DNA of 64,000 nt from Pontibacter sp. G13 (GCF_031851795.1 NZ_CP134696.1:5828001-5892000), one strand, 5' to 3'; shown: positions 16,191 through 26,906, counted from the first letter of the stretch. Program-made: numbers and translations. Notes: generated by a model not told the origin, from the letters alone.

Positions 16191-17690
16191 CTAGCGTATG
16201 ATCACTTTTTCCAAAGCTACTGGTGTGCCGTCTTCCAAAGTCATCACGAGATAGTAGGTACCTCCCGGCAATTGCTCGACCGGCCATTGGTGGGAGAGTG
16301 TCTGGTTTCCTGCTGATTGGATGGATTGGGAAGCAACGACCTCTTGGCCCACCAAGTTGATCAATCTCAACCGGAAAGATTCGCTCGGCTGTACATCCCA
16401 TTCTACCCGGACAAAATCAGAAGCAGGATTTGGAAATACCTGAAGATTTCGTTCAAGTGCCCATTGGTCTCGGTCGATGGAGGTAGCGGCCCCATCAAAT
16501 GTGAGATCGTCTACCAAGAGTACACTACCCGGAAATACATCTTCTCCCAAGGTCTCGGTCAGATCATCGCTGAAGTTGCTGGAAGCCAATGCGATGAAAA
16601 AGGTGTCCGGTACATCGGTCGGTGCCAATGGGAGGGTGAATTCGGTGTAGGAACCAGCGGCTGTCAACGGCAAGATGGCTTCTTCTACGGTATCAGGCTG
16701 ATTGGTCGTGGTATTCCACTTGGTGAATAGGGCGTAAACCAGTGCCGTGTCTGTAGAGACAGGCGTGTACTTGTAATAGCCTGATAGCTGGCTTGGAGAC
16801 GATGCCTCGGTGTAGGGAATTCCAAAGGCTGGCTCATCCAAAAAGCTATCTTGAACTGCCAGTACCGCAAATCCGACAGTATCCTCGATATCCTCGATTT
16901 CGGTCGTTTCGATCTGGATAGCGAAGTTTCCGGAGAAACTGTCCATGCTTCGGGAGACGGAAGGATTCGCCCCGAATAGCGCCGTGAAGAAGTTGTTGGT
17001 GAACCATCCCTCTGGCTCATCGAAATCGACGTCGTTCACCTGCTCAAAGTCTTGGTTGGGAATCGTATCGCTATTGCTGCCGATAAATTCTATGTCGTCA
17101 ACTTCCATCCACGAGCCCGATTGAGCAACAGTGATGCTGGTGGAAAAGAGGACCGAAATGGAGTCAGGTGTACTCAGGAATAGTCCTGTACCGAAAGCCA
17201 GACGATTCCAAGTTTCTTGCTGGCCACCCAATCCCAAGAAGATGGGGTTGCTCGCTGGAAGTCCTCCTGTGAAGAAGGTGACGATCACGCCAGCGGTATC
17301 GCCGGGCATCATATTCCAACGAAGACACATCGCCACGGAGTCAGGCTCGCCGGAAAACGGAAGACTGGGCTCGAACCCGAATCCAAACAAGCTGGAAGTG
17401 GTCGCCAAGCCGGGCAAGGTGTCTGTGCCCTGCACGATGGTTTCGAGACGCATGGCCGTTCCGGTTCCATCGCAACCCGTTGCCGAAGTAACATTGGGAG
17501 CGCCAGTCAGCGCCAATGCCAATACATTGGTGGTATTGTAAGGGGGAAATTGCTCATACAAGAAGAGATCCTCCCAAGTTTCAAAGCCTGCATTGGGGAT
17601 CGTTTGTTGAGCGTGAGAAAAGGAGGTGGTAATCAGGAGAAAACTACAAATGAGCAGGAAAGACCAAATGGTGTAGAAAGTCTTGTCCAT
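16191..17690 (-). CDS. Secreted protein with type IX secretion sorting domain
   Basis: The 499-residue protein has a signal peptide ending near FSHAQ, two similar halves that each look like a carbohydrate-binding-type beta sandwich (PNAGFETWEDL and PNQDFEQVNDV mark their starts), and a C-terminal type IX sorting domain of about 75 residues. The sorting domain begins LQVFPNPASDFVRVEW and ends PVALEKVIIR. In Bacteroidota such tails send proteins across the outer membrane, usually for anchoring by lipopolysaccharide. The PCMD/DUF4465-like halves suggest a cell-surface binding role, but no catalytic residues are recognisable. It is a single gene with its own terminator. Confidence 0.8.
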   Translation of the reverse strand: MDKTFYTIWSFLLICSFLLITTSFSHAQQTIPNAGFETWEDLFLYEQFPPYNTTNVLALALTGAPNVTSATGCDGTGTAMRLETIVQGTDTLPGLATTSSLFGFGFEPSLPFSGEPDSVAMCLRWNMMPGDTAGVIVTFFTGGLPASNPIFLGLGGQQETWNRLAFGTGLFLSTPDSISVLFSTSITVAQSGSWMEVDDIEFIGSNSDTIPNQDFEQVNDVDFDEPEGWFTNNFFTALFGANPSVSRSMDSFSGNFAIQIETTEIEDIEDTVGFAVLAVQDSFLDEPAFGIPYTEASSPSQLSGYYKYTPVSTDTALVYALFTKWNTTTNQPDTVEEAILPLTAAGSYTEFTLPLAPTDVPDTFFIALASSNFSDDLTETLGEDVFPGSVLLVDDLTFDGAATSIDRDQWALERNLQVFPNPASDFVRVEWDVQPSESFRLRLINLVGQEVVASQSIQSAGNQTLSHQWPVEQLPGGTYYLVMTLEDGTPVALEKVIIR

Positions 17691-17780
17691 ACACAGATAA
17701 TATAGGTTGATGGATCAGTTTTCGGCAATAATGGAGATCTTTTGATCGCGTCTCAAGGCAGAATATCTCCGAATCCAACG

Positions 17781-18824
17781 TCAGTGAAAAGAGGACCTTG
17801 GCACCATCAAGCCATTCTCCCGGATGTCCAACATGCGGTACGGAACCCGATCGATCCACACAATCCATCCCGAATGGTGTTTGGCGTGAAGGGCCTTGCC
17901 CGGATCGGCTCCCATCTCCAAATACAGGACTTGCCCTTGAGTGAACACCGCATCCACCCCCAATTCCCAGTCCCCTCGTTTCAGGATCACTAGGGCAAAT
18001 TGATTTTCGAAATCGTTGTGGGTGATTCCCTGAGGCAATTCTCTAAAAAGCTGAAGCCATCGGTTGGCATTATCGATCACGAGATAGGCTTGCTGGTCCC
18101 AGCTGATTTTGGGATTCAGGTTCGAAGCTTGCATTTCCGAATAGGATACACCTTTGGGTGCGGCATCCTCCACTGATGATTTTTCACCTGGAAGCCCTTC
18201 CAATTGAAGCACATCTCGATAATAGCTCAAAAGGGACTGAAGATCAGCAAGCTGATAAGCCTCGGGGAAGTACTGGGTTCCCTCCATTTCTTGATAGGGA
18301 AACAGCGAAGAAATATGTGCAGGGATTCGCTCTTCCAAAGTAAAGGATAGGTTCCGGACCCCTACGGATTTCATCTTTTTGTTGAGGTCAATCACTATGA
18401 TCCGAACGCTGGTCACAGCAGAAGGGCGTTGATCTCCTACCTCCTTCATTCTACTTTCAATGCCTACCTGCGTGGTTTTCGCATCGAACCACACGGCTTC
18501 CACCTGCATGTCCCAGAGCCAAGGATCATGTCTGATCATGGCAAGGACCAATTGCTGGTCGAAATCGAATCGGGGGGTTCCTTGCCCGAGATGCTCAAAG
18601 AATTCGTCAAAGGTCTCCTGATCCCTGAACATCCATCCATATTGCCTTGCGGGTAGCCAAGGCGCCAGATTGGGATCAGAAGAACGGATCAGTTGGGATT
18701 CCGATTGGTGGAGTTTGAGGACATATTGGAAATCTGCAAACACCTGAAAATCCAACTTTTGGCGCGCTTGCAGGGAAATCGCAACGATGAGCAGCAAACA
18801 TGTTACAAGGGGCCTGAGGATCAT
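17781..18824 (-). CDS. Secreted protein of unknown function
   Basis: This 347-residue product begins with a typical signal peptide (MILRPLVTCLLLIVAISLQA) and otherwise shows mixed alpha/beta character with no motif I can assign. Two segments look alike: FDFDQQLVLAMIRHDPWLWDMQVEAVWFD near residue 85 and NDFENQFALVILKRGDWELGVDAVF near 270. An internal duplication of a roughly 60-residue module is therefore likely. A candidate promoter lies at 18849-18881. It is probably periplasmic and single-gene; no function is proposed. Confidence 0.65.
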   Translation of the reverse strand: MILRPLVTCLLLIVAISLQARQKLDFQVFADFQYVLKLHQSESQLIRSSDPNLAPWLPARQYGWMFRDQETFDEFFEHLGQGTPRFDFDQQLVLAMIRHDPWLWDMQVEAVWFDAKTTQVGIESRMKEVGDQRPSAVTSVRIIVIDLNKKMKSVGVRNLSFTLEERIPAHISSLFPYQEMEGTQYFPEAYQLADLQSLLSYYRDVLQLEGLPGEKSSVEDAAPKGVSYSEMQASNLNPKISWDQQAYLVIDNANRWLQLFRELPQGITHNDFENQFALVILKRGDWELGVDAVFTQGQVLYLEMGADPGKALHAKHHSGWIVWIDRVPYRMLDIRENGLMVPRSSFH

Positions 18825-18848
18825 ATCAATTTTTGTATTTGTAATAAT

Positions 18849-18881
18849 ATAAAGTAGAAATGTTCAATTATTCATACAAAA
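18849..18881 (-). promoter_or_regulatory. Candidate Bacteroidota-type promoter
   Basis: On the minus strand TTTTG (18877-18881) is followed after 20 bases by TACTTTAT (18849-18856). This approaches the phylum's TTTG -33 and TAnnTTTG -7 elements. It sits about 25 bases before the start at 18824, in an AT-rich 277-bp gap (18825-19101) that holds no gene. Confidence 0.35.
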
Positions 18882-19101
18882 TGTCTTTGGTCATTACAGG
18901 GGTTCGCAGAATAATTCAGGATTGTTTGATGCTAAAAATATTATCAATGCATTTGATTGATTAGGAGAGGATTATGTATTTAGGTGCAATTATTTTTAGT
19001 ATTAATGCTAATATTATTTGCTTGACTGTGCTAAAGTATTTAGCTTAGTAAAAAATCAAGCAGCTTTTCCTTCAATCGTACAGCCCCAACATGCCAACAT
19101 C

Positions 19102-19890
19102 ATGAGATGGAATAAATACAATTACAAGCCCCAGTACGGCAACACAGGACACCAATATGCCGGAACGATGAACTCCGGAGCCTCGCATATCACTCGCTCG
19201 ACCTATGGAAGTGTAGGAAAAATCCCCAAATGGGTGTGGGTGGTTTTATTGATAGGCGCTACCAATTTGTTGACGCATGGAACCTTCAACCCGAGTCTTT
19301 GGGATCATGCAAGTGCGGATATCCGGGGTGTTGGAAGAGAATTCTCGGCTCCTGAAGGGCCTTTGTACTTGCTAGATGAGGCCAGCGTATTTGTCCATGA
19401 TGCCCAGAGTTTTGAGTCCAAAGTCCGTGAGATCGCTTCGATGCTCAATGTGCCTCCAGAGTGGCTAATGGCTGTGATGTACTCCGAATCCAAATTTGAT
19501 GCATCCGTCAAAAATCACAAAGGAAGTGGAGCCACGGGGTTGATCCAATTCATGCCGGCTACTGCGGGGGAGATGAATGTGTCGATGGCGAGATTGCAAC
19601 GGATGGATCATTTGCAGCAGATGGAATATGTCTACCTCTATCTCCAGCGGGTTCGGGAGAGATATGGCGATTTCCTGACCTTGACAGACTGCTATCTGGC
19701 GATCCTGTATCCTAAAGCTGTAGGACAGGACCCATGTTACACGCTGTATGCCAAGCCTTCCAAAAAGTATACTCAGAACTCTGGTCTGGATGAAAATGGC
19801 GATGGGAGGGTAAGCGTCTCTGACATTGACCGTCGCATGAAACGAATTTTCCCGACCGCATACGATGCCAAGCCTGCCTATGGAATTTAG
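19102..19890 (+). CDS. Lytic transglycosylase-like (SLT domain) membrane-anchored protein
   Basis: This 262-residue protein has a predicted membrane helix near residues 42-58 (WVWVVLLIGATNLL), then a goose-lysozyme/SLT-like fold. The catalytic-type Glu is in AVMYSESKFDASVKN, followed by GATGLIQFMP, the hallmark of soluble lytic transglycosylases. Near the C-terminus is an EF-hand or dockerin-like calcium loop, DENGDGRVSVSDID. It should cleave peptidoglycan glycan strands in the periplasm. ATG 19102 is favoured over a TTG at 19018, which would add an unlikely AT-rich lead. It is monocistronic and divergent from the gene ending at 17781. Confidence 0.8.
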   Translation: MRWNKYNYKPQYGNTGHQYAGTMNSGASHITRSTYGSVGKIPKWVWVVLLIGATNLLTHGTFNPSLWDHASADIRGVGREFSAPEGPLYLLDEASVFVHDAQSFESKVREIASMLNVPPEWLMAVMYSESKFDASVKNHKGSGATGLIQFMPATAGEMNVSMARLQRMDHLQQMEYVYLYLQRVRERYGDFLTLTDCYLAILYPKAVGQDPCYTLYAKPSKKYTQNSGLDENGDGRVSVSDIDRRMKRIFPTAYDAKPAYGI

Positions 19891-19970
19891 CCGTTACTCT
19901 ATCGAAATAATCCATTCAATTCAGCATGTGTTCTTTCGTGTGGAATCTTTTCAAAAGCCATCGAGACGAT

Positions 19971-20007
19971 CAAAAAAGGGACTGATCCCGCTTTGGAATC
20001 AGTCCCT
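19971..20007 (-). terminator. Terminator of the giant type IX secreted protein gene
   Basis: AGGGACTGAT (19977-19986) and ATCAGTCCCT (19998-20007) form a perfect 10-bp stem. The minus-strand read-out continues into TTTTTTG. It starts 22 bases beyond the stop codon at 20030. Confidence 0.85.
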
Positions 20008-20029
20008 AGAATGTTAGATGTCTGAGAAT

Positions 20030-23000
20030 CTATTGACCCAGAATGATCATCTTCCGGATCAAGTCTTGTTCGTCTTGAACCAATCGGTAGATGTACATTC
20101 CCGCCGCTAGGTCGCCAGCATTGAAGGTGACGCGATGAAGGCCGTCCTGCAGTTCTTCATCCACCAGCACTTCTATGATTCGTCCTGTTGCATCGTAAAC
20201 CGTCAGGTTGACATGCCCAGGGTCCTTGACAAAGAAGCGGATGTCTGTGGATTCACCAAATGGGTTAGGCTCGTTCTGGTGCAGGTAAAGCTCTCCCCGA
20301 ATATTGAGTGAGTGGAACAACACAAACGGATCTTCCAATTCACCTTGGATCAGATCCACTGCGAATGGCGAAACCGATTCGGAACGATACTCAATCCCCA
20401 ATTCCCGGTCATACAGACGGAAGGTGACAGTTTTGCCTTGCATGGAGAGGTTTCCGTGTACAGGCAAGAAGATCCGGTACTCCCCGAATTCTTCCACATA
20501 CTGGAGGTAACCCACGCCGTGGCAGGAGTCCTCGACAAACGCACCGACGATGAAGCGATCCGCATCTACCTGATCGAATTCTTCGAATCCGATCTTGGCA
20601 ATCACGGTCATATTACTTTCGAAGTATTCGTCCTGAACGGTGTATTGAGATTCGAGGTCGGAATTGGCCAATCTTGCCGGATACGTCAGCAATGCCTGAC
20701 GGCTCAACAGCAATTTGTAGGCAGATCCCGGTTGCATGAATTTCAAGCTACCATACCAAGATTCAGTGTCTTCGAAGTATTCATCAAATCCTTGCTGACT
20801 CTTGACAATATCTCCAGATTCAGGAGAAATGGAGGTCAGGGCTTCGGAAGTGGTTTTGGTGCGTTGAGGCTGATAGCCGATCCAACTCCATCCTTGCGCT
20901 ACATTGAATCCGTACGGCGTGATGGGAGTTCCCACTACCTGAAGCGTATCGGGCTCATCTGACAAGTGAACCAAGTACCCATTGGAATTGTCGACAGCGG
21001 TAAGGCTACCAATCCATCCTGTTGCACGTGTGTAGAAAGCACTTTGCCCGTCTTTCTGCTTGACCAAAATGTCATTTCCGATAGATTCGGAAGTCAAACT
21101 CTGGAACACAGCTTGAGTGGACATCTCAGTGGCTTCCACATTGAAGGAGATCCAGTTCCATCCCGGAGTCATTGGGATGATTTGGACGATTCCTTCTGGG
21201 TGCAAGATATAAGGGCTGCTGATGGTCCCCAGTGTGGCGTCGTTGGCGAATACAGGCCTTTCGATGGCACCGTATTCACTTCCATCCACTGCTTGCCAAT
21301 ACCGGAAGTTGATAGTGTCTGGAGTAGCTGGATTGGCATTATTGCTATACACGGTAATGAATGCCGCATAGATATCCAGATCTTCGATATATTCGATCTG
21401 CCCGCTTCCTCGGCGTTCGCCATTTACAAAAGCTGCGATCATATCGCGGGTATCAGTAGACAATTGCGTATTTCCATTGTCCAAGCTGAATTGAAGCACC
21501 ATGGTCATGGAATAGTCATACAAACCTGGATCTACTGTCCATGCTGGTGGGATCGCCAATATGCTGACCGTGACATCCAATTCTACGACAGCATCATCTA
21601 CGATGGCCTTGACTACCCCTTCATAGATTCCGGGATCGAGATAGGAATCCACGAGGAAGTCAATGTCATAGGTTCCGTTGGACAGAACTGTACCAGTAGT
21701 TGACCCGGGGATCAACCACACAGGATACTCAGTGATCTCGAAATCGTGGCTCAGATTGGACTGATTCTTCAGGGTCCCTGTGATGATCAATTCATCACCA
21801 GTCAAGACCGAGCTGACAATGGCGGCAGGGTCCCAGAATACAGGACTCACATTCACCTCGAAGGCCCAGCTTGCAGCGTACTCCTGAACGTTTCCAGAAA
21901 GGTCCATGATGCCACTGACATAGGCGTGGATAATCACATCTTCCAGCGTCGAATCTGAGAACAGATCATTGTCTGGCACCAAGATGATGGTATTGCCAGC
22001 ACATTGAACGGTGAAGGAAATCTCCGTACTGTCATCTCCACGAATCAAGGAGAGAGAGTCTGTCATATAATTGGCGAGGTCGCAATCGATCGGTTTGTCG
22101 AACGTAATGCTGATTTCCTCACCAAATCTCAAGAATCCATTGGAAGGAGAAGGCGTGCCAAATGGCGCAACGCTGTTGCGGTCAATAGTACCCACGACCT
22201 CATCAGAATAGGCAACTCCTCGACCATCTGTACATTGGGACATGGCGCGTACTCCATAAGTTCCGTTTGGCAGATTGCCTACATCGAATGGGGCATAGTA
22301 GATGTTGTCTACAATGCTGTCAATGGACACGGTGAATGCATCCACCCAAGTATCCCCCGGTTCGCGGTATTGGAGGGTCAGGCTCTCCAAATAAGGATTA
22401 TTCAAATCATACCCGGAGAAATTGATCGCCAATTCATCATTGCTTGCTTGATTGACCAACCAACCATCGGTAGGCTCCACCAAGGTCACATCTGAACATT
22501 CGGTTTCGAAGCTGACAGAAATCCAAGCGGTATCCCCCATGGTGATCGCGCCGTTATTCTCCCACAATTCATACTCACAGGGTGGGTACATCATAATGCC
22601 GATATTGGCATACTCAGAAGCAAGAGGGCCCTTTTCAACCGTGAGGTAGGCATTCGCAGTTTCAAACGCATTGATGAAGAAGCTGGCTTCCTTGTGGTTA
22701 ATCAGCTGTCCGTTGAGCTTAATGATGGCTCCGTCTGGGTTGGTATTTGAAACGACCCGTACGTGATATTCCCGCGTCTCTTGGCTATTGGAGTAGTTGG
22801 TCAGATTCGCAGTGAAAACTGCTTGACCACCAATCGGCACATTGAAGATTTCGGGAGGAGTAATGGTCAATGAAGCAGAGTCCCGAGGCTGAGTTCCCGG
22901 TTCTCTGGGACACGAACTGGTACCGCTAAATATTCGGAACGCAGGTACATCAAATGCAGGATCTCGAAGGATATCTACGCTAAAGAAGTCCCCAAAATCA

Positions 23001-26000
23001 TCGTCCTCCAAGTGATAGGAGATGGTTCTCGAAATGGTGGTGTCGTTGTCCGTGACACTCGTATATGAGTGCCGGAATTTGGCTGCAATTCCGATGGTAT
23101 TGTCAGACCAAACCCCTGTTTTCACCTCGAACTTACCGCCGATTGTGGTGCTGATGTCCACGAAGCTGGTGTATTCGTAAGTGCCGCTATACACCGTGTC
23201 CATCACCTCGGTCCGGTCGATGGCTGCACCGGCGGAGAAAGATACATTGTAGGGTTGACCATCTTTGATGATCGGCACTGCGTCTTCATCGCGATTTTTG
23301 GCATTTTCGTTCAATACCTCCTGCCAGTTGAGGATGTCGATCTTGAAGGAATCCGCCTCATGGATTTTCTCCAAGCTATCGGTTCCGGTCAAGCCTGAAG
23401 CCACATCTCTGAGGGTTTCCTCCAGATAAGCCAACTGTGGGATCAAAATGTCCCGAATGTGCTTCTCCGAGTAGACAAAGGTGGTGGCGATTCCAGTCGG
23501 ATAGAAGATCGGTTCGTCAGATACATCCGTGGAGCACTGAGCCTCGTCGTAGGTCAGGACCTTGGCGATGGCAAACTGCTGGTTGGTGGCCTTACCGATG
23601 TAGACGTCTCCATCATACCCCGTGAAGAGTGCATCGTCGGAGGTGGAGAAGGCATCTGTGAATGTCAGCGTGGTGGAATACCCCGTGGTGTTGAAGTTAT
23701 CACGTCCTGCATCGATGTTGAATTTCCATTGAATCCCCAAGTTGTTTTCGGAGAAAGGCGTTTTGATGGAAGTACCAAAGGTCTGATCCGAGTAGATTCC
23801 ACCAGAACCGGAAATCTCATAGGAATCGGACGAGAAGGTTGTCAATTCATAGCCTTGTTCCACGGTAGCGTAACTCGCATCTCCCGGAGGGTCATGTACG
23901 ACCAAGTCCGGCAATTCAGGAGAACGGGTGGAGAAGGTCGCCGCCAATTGTGCCGCACCTTCAACAATCGCCCAATAGTCTTCTGCCTGTGGATCTCTAA
24001 CACCTGCCGAAGCCTTGAGGTACAGGAGTTTTTGGTATTCATGATTGCCGCCGGAAGCCAAATTGGGCGTGGCAGCGATGATGTCATAGAATGCCTGGCC
24101 ATTGACGATAGGTACACTCGTCGGTGAGGTTTCCAAGTCCGAGATGAAGTCATAGATCAGTACGGAACCTTCTTCCACTGGGCAGCCAGTGCCGATTTCG
24201 TGTACCTCAATTTGGACCGAGTACTTCACGCCTTGCTCCATCAGGACGATAGGCTCATTTACCGGATCGAGGCAACTCGCGAGTACATCCGCACCAGCCA
24301 AGTCAAAGTCTATATCGATCGCCAACGGACGGTAGTAGATGAATTCCGCCGAAGCTTGGACAAATTCCGTCAAAGTGTCTGACTCAACCGTGTATGTCGT
24401 ATCGCCCGGAAGGTATGTGACAACGCCATCATTGACGATCGTGTCCGGTTCGATAATGGTGTAGACGGTATCTTCCACGACCGTTTCGGAAGAATCTCTT
24501 CCTGTCATGTCAATGGAGATCGTGGTGTCCTGATATTGGAAATAGGCATTGGGATCAATGTCTACATTCTGCACATCGATGGTGAATGCAGTCGCAGGTA
24601 GTGGCAATTCGAGGAATCCATCATTGTTGGTCAGATAGGTGGCGTCGAATGTCCCCGGCACCGTACCTACTACTCTGACTGTAAGTGGCTCACTTGCAGG
24701 AATGGAAACGGAAGATTGGCATCCTCCCTGAACAAGGATCTGAACAGAGTCGGTTTCCATGTCCAAGAAATCAATGCCGTAAGTGTCCTGTCCAATGTTG
24801 AGGGTCTGAGAATCCACTGCGAATGTGTGATCCGAATATTCGACCTTGAATTCGTAGACATCAGAATCAGGCACTGCATAAGACCAGATTCCGTCTTGAT
24901 CGGTGCGGATTCCATAGTCCTGATCATCTACCAAGATCTTGGCTCCTTCCACTCGGAGACCCGTACCGGACATGGATCCGCCTGGCAGGGAAAAGAGGTT
25001 GTTGTCTTGGAATGCCACGGTTCCAGAAACCGTAAGTGCTGTCGTGTCGATGAAGTCAACCCCGCCTTGTTGGGTGGTATTCAACTCCAAAATCCGGGTC
25101 AGTTCCTCCGGATCAAATCCATGATTGGGATAACTCGGCGTGATGACGAACGTCGCGCTATCGTGGTAATAGATGTTGCGAATCTCATAGTAACCCGCGA
25201 CATCGGTCTGCTGCGTCCAAGGACCTGAGGAAACGCCGGTTGCCGGAGAAGCACTTCCTGTCAGGGGATTCTCCAAGGCGATGGTAATAGTTACGTTTTG
25301 AACCCCTGCGCCTCCCAAAGAAGTTACGCGACCCTTGATGACACCATTGGGCTTCATGTGCCCCCAATCTGTAAATGATTCGATGTCATTTCCGTTGTCG
25401 TCCAAGAAGGTAACTCGGTAGGTGTAGGGAGAGCCCGGGATTGGGTCGTAGTCGTTGTAGGAAGTGGCGTTCTTGTTCAGAATCGACAATTCCTCAAATC
25501 CAGTGGTGGAATTGGGTTCGCTACGCTCTACACGGATATTGTCCACTACCGATGCGAGGTTGGTCCATGTCAACTTGACTCGGTTCTTGTAGTCTCCGTC
25601 AGTGGCTTCGACGCTTGGGTTGACCGTAGCTCCCCAGTCATTCACCCCAGAAGAGGTGTGCCCACCAAAAGTATTGGTGTAGGTGACAATTCGATATTGG
25701 TACGAAGTAGAGGCTGAAAGTCCTTGGTCTGTATAGGTTTCATCGCTACCCGTCAAGGTGGCGAGCAGGACCCAGTTTCCATTGACATTGCGGTACACGC
25801 GATACCCGATATCTGCAGTTGGGAGGTCAGTGCCTTTGTCCCACGTAAGGGTGATCTTGTCCAGTTCCGAACCGCTATTGATGTCCGTGGAGGCTTGGAA
25901 GTTGGTAGGGTTTTTCAATGCCGCTGTGCGGATACTCAAGGTGCCGGAGGTAGACCATGCCGTCTGGTCACAGTCCTCGACACAGTTGACAATGAAGTCA

Positions 26001-26455
26001 TTTTGACCGTCCCACTCCCCATAAAGGTGCAGTGCTTGGTTGTAGGAAGGCCCGACCGTAACGGTCATATTGGAGTTCCCGCCTGGGTTGTTTTTGGCGA
26101 ATATGGCGTTCCGGTTATTCTTTCCCTGAACGGTACCGTATTCGATTCGTCCCAGACCGCCATCATTACAGTCACAGGGGCTATTGAAATTGCCGGAAGA
26201 AGCGGAGGTGGTTACGCCTGACCAAGTGATGACTACCTGATAGTCGGAGCCACTGTTGGCAGCGTTATGCGTTCCCAAGGGAGCAACAGGGCCCCATGTA
26301 TCTGAATAATTCTGGCCATACAGGCTCGATTGGGTGCCTAGAGCCATGAGGAGTATCCAGCTTCCGATGAGGTAGGTGGATATCTGCCTAATGAACGCAC
26401 CCTTTTGGCGATTCCGTTGCAGGAACCGCCAAGGTCGAAATGCTAATCTGTTCAT
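20030..26455 (-). CDS. Giant multidomain surface/secreted protein with type IX sorting domain (2141 residues)
   Basis: A long positively charged lead and signal peptide (cleavage near SSLYGQ) is followed by two fibronectin type III modules. The first is near residues 185-270 (ITLTWDKG..YRVYRNVNG) and the second near 280-370 (VKLTWTNL..IRVERSEP). Carboxypeptidase-regulatory-like modules follow (GVIKGRVTSLGGAGVQNVTI near 380 and the next two), then a long central region, a SbsA-type Ig-like module (GTPSPSNGFLRFGEEISITF near 1470), and a C-terminal type IX sorting domain (NEPNPFGESTDIRFFV to IRKMIILGQ). No enzymatic motif is visible, so adhesion or surface-structure roles are likely. ATG 26455 is chosen because AAGGAAA lies about 10 bases upstream. 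Confidence 0.85.
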   Translation of the reverse strand: MNRLAFRPWRFLQRNRQKGAFIRQISTYLIGSWILLMALGTQSSLYGQNYSDTWGPVAPLGTHNAANSGSDYQVVITWSGVTTSASSGNFNSPCDCNDGGLGRIEYGTVQGKNNRNAIFAKNNPGGNSNMTVTVGPSYNQALHLYGEWDGQNDFIVNCVEDCDQTAWSTSGTLSIRTAALKNPTNFQASTDINSGSELDKITLTWDKGTDLPTADIGYRVYRNVNGNWVLLATLTGSDETYTDQGLSASTSYQYRIVTYTNTFGGHTSSGVNDWGATVNPSVEATDGDYKNRVKLTWTNLASVVDNIRVERSEPNSTTGFEELSILNKNATSYNDYDPIPGSPYTYRVTFLDDNGNDIESFTDWGHMKPNGVIKGRVTSLGGAGVQNVTITIALENPLTGSASPATGVSSGPWTQQTDVAGYYEIRNIYYHDSATFVITPSYPNHGFDPEELTRILELNTTQQGGVDFIDTTALTVSGTVAFQDNNLFSLPGGSMSGTGLRVEGAKILVDDQDYGIRTDQDGIWSYAVPDSDVYEFKVEYSDHTFAVDSQTLNIGQDTYGIDFLDMETDSVQILVQGGCQSSVSIPASEPLTVRVVGTVPGTFDATYLTNNDGFLELPLPATAFTIDVQNVDIDPNAYFQYQDTTISIDMTGRDSSETVVEDTVYTIIEPDTIVNDGVVTYLPGDTTYTVESDTLTEFVQASAEFIYYRPLAIDIDFDLAGADVLASCLDPVNEPIVLMEQGVKYSVQIEVHEIGTGCPVEEGSVLIYDFISDLETSPTSVPIVNGQAFYDIIAATPNLASGGNHEYQKLLYLKASAGVRDPQAEDYWAIVEGAAQLAATFSTRSPELPDLVVHDPPGDASYATVEQGYELTTFSSDSYEISGSGGIYSDQTFGTSIKTPFSENNLGIQWKFNIDAGRDNFNTTGYSTTLTFTDAFSTSDDALFTGYDGDVYIGKATNQQFAIAKVLTYDEAQCSTDVSDEPIFYPTGIATTFVYSEKHIRDILIPQLAYLEETLRDVASGLTGTDSLEKIHEADSFKIDILNWQEVLNENAKNRDEDAVPIIKDGQPYNVSFSAGAAIDRTEVMDTVYSGTYEYTSFVDISTTIGGKFEVKTGVWSDNTIGIAAKFRHSYTSVTDNDTTISRTISYHLEDDDFGDFFSVDILRDPAFDVPAFRIFSGTSSCPREPGTQPRDSASLTITPPEIFNVPIGGQAVFTANLTNYSNSQETREYHVRVVSNTNPDGAIIKLNGQLINHKEASFFINAFETANAYLTVEKGPLASEYANIGIMMYPPCEYELWENNGAITMGDTAWISVSFETECSDVTLVEPTDGWLVNQASNDELAINFSGYDLNNPYLESLTLQYREPGDTWVDAFTVSIDSIVDNIYYAPFDVGNLPNGTYGVRAMSQCTDGRGVAYSDEVVGTIDRNSVAPFGTPSPSNGFLRFGEEISITFDKPIDCDLANYMTDSLSLIRGDDSTEISFTVQCAGNTIILVPDNDLFSDSTLEDVIIHAYVSGIMDLSGNVQEYAASWAFEVNVSPVFWDPAAIVSSVLTGDELIITGTLKNQSNLSHDFEITEYPVWLIPGSTTGTVLSNGTYDIDFLVDSYLDPGIYEGVVKAIVDDAVVELDVTVSILAIPPAWTVDPGLYDYSMTMVLQFSLDNGNTQLSTDTRDMIAAFVNGERRGSGQIEYIEDLDIYAAFITVYSNNANPATPDTINFRYWQAVDGSEYGAIERPVFANDATLGTISSPYILHPEGIVQIIPMTPGWNWISFNVEATEMSTQAVFQSLTSESIGNDILVKQKDGQSAFYTRATGWIGSLTAVDNSNGYLVHLSDEPDTLQVVGTPITPYGFNVAQGWSWIGYQPQRTKTTSEALTSISPESGDIVKSQQGFDEYFEDTESWYGSLKFMQPGSAYKLLLSRQALLTYPARLANSDLESQYTVQDEYFESNMTVIAKIGFEEFDQVDADRFIVGAFVEDSCHGVGYLQYVEEFGEYRIFLPVHGNLSMQGKTVTFRLYDRELGIEYRSESVSPFAVDLIQGELEDPFVLFHSLNIRGELYLHQNEPNPFGESTDIRFFVKDPGHVNLTVYDATGRIIEVLVDEELQDGLHRVTFNAGDLAAGMYIYRLVQDEQDLIRKMIILGQ

Positions 26456-26906
26456 AGCGAAATGGTTTCCTTTTCTAAAAATCAAAGATTGTGCATAATC
26501 CTTTGAATTTGGATCATGCCCTGAACCCGAAAATCAATGAAAGGGAAAAGGACAGTGCAGGTGATCTATAGTGGTCGAGTGAGATATATTCACCGATAAT
26601 TACAACAATCTCATAGAATTTACCCCATTGTATCTTACCTTTTTTTGAATTATGGGGATTTCGGGTGGGATCACCTCCCCTCCTTTTGGGTTGGTGCTTT
26701 CGATTTAGTAGGCTGATATTCAGTTTTTTCTTAAAATCCGTTCTTCAACATTTCTCCGAGTATTTGAGCGCAAACGCATTTATTGGCCCCTTTTGAAGGA
26801 TAGAGGCTTCATCAATGGGCCCTTCCTGTCTAATTCCTCCCGAGGCCGTGGATCTCTGACATACTTTAGACGATATTCTCGCAGCATTTTTTCGTAATTT
26901 TGCAGG
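26456..26906. other. Divergent intergenic region
   Basis: This 451-bp AT-rich gap separates the giant secreted protein gene (minus) from ygiQ (plus) and should contain both promoters. A frame on the minus strand (26745-27368) overlaps ygiQ and is a shadow. No RNA gene or repeat is evident. Confidence 0.5.
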
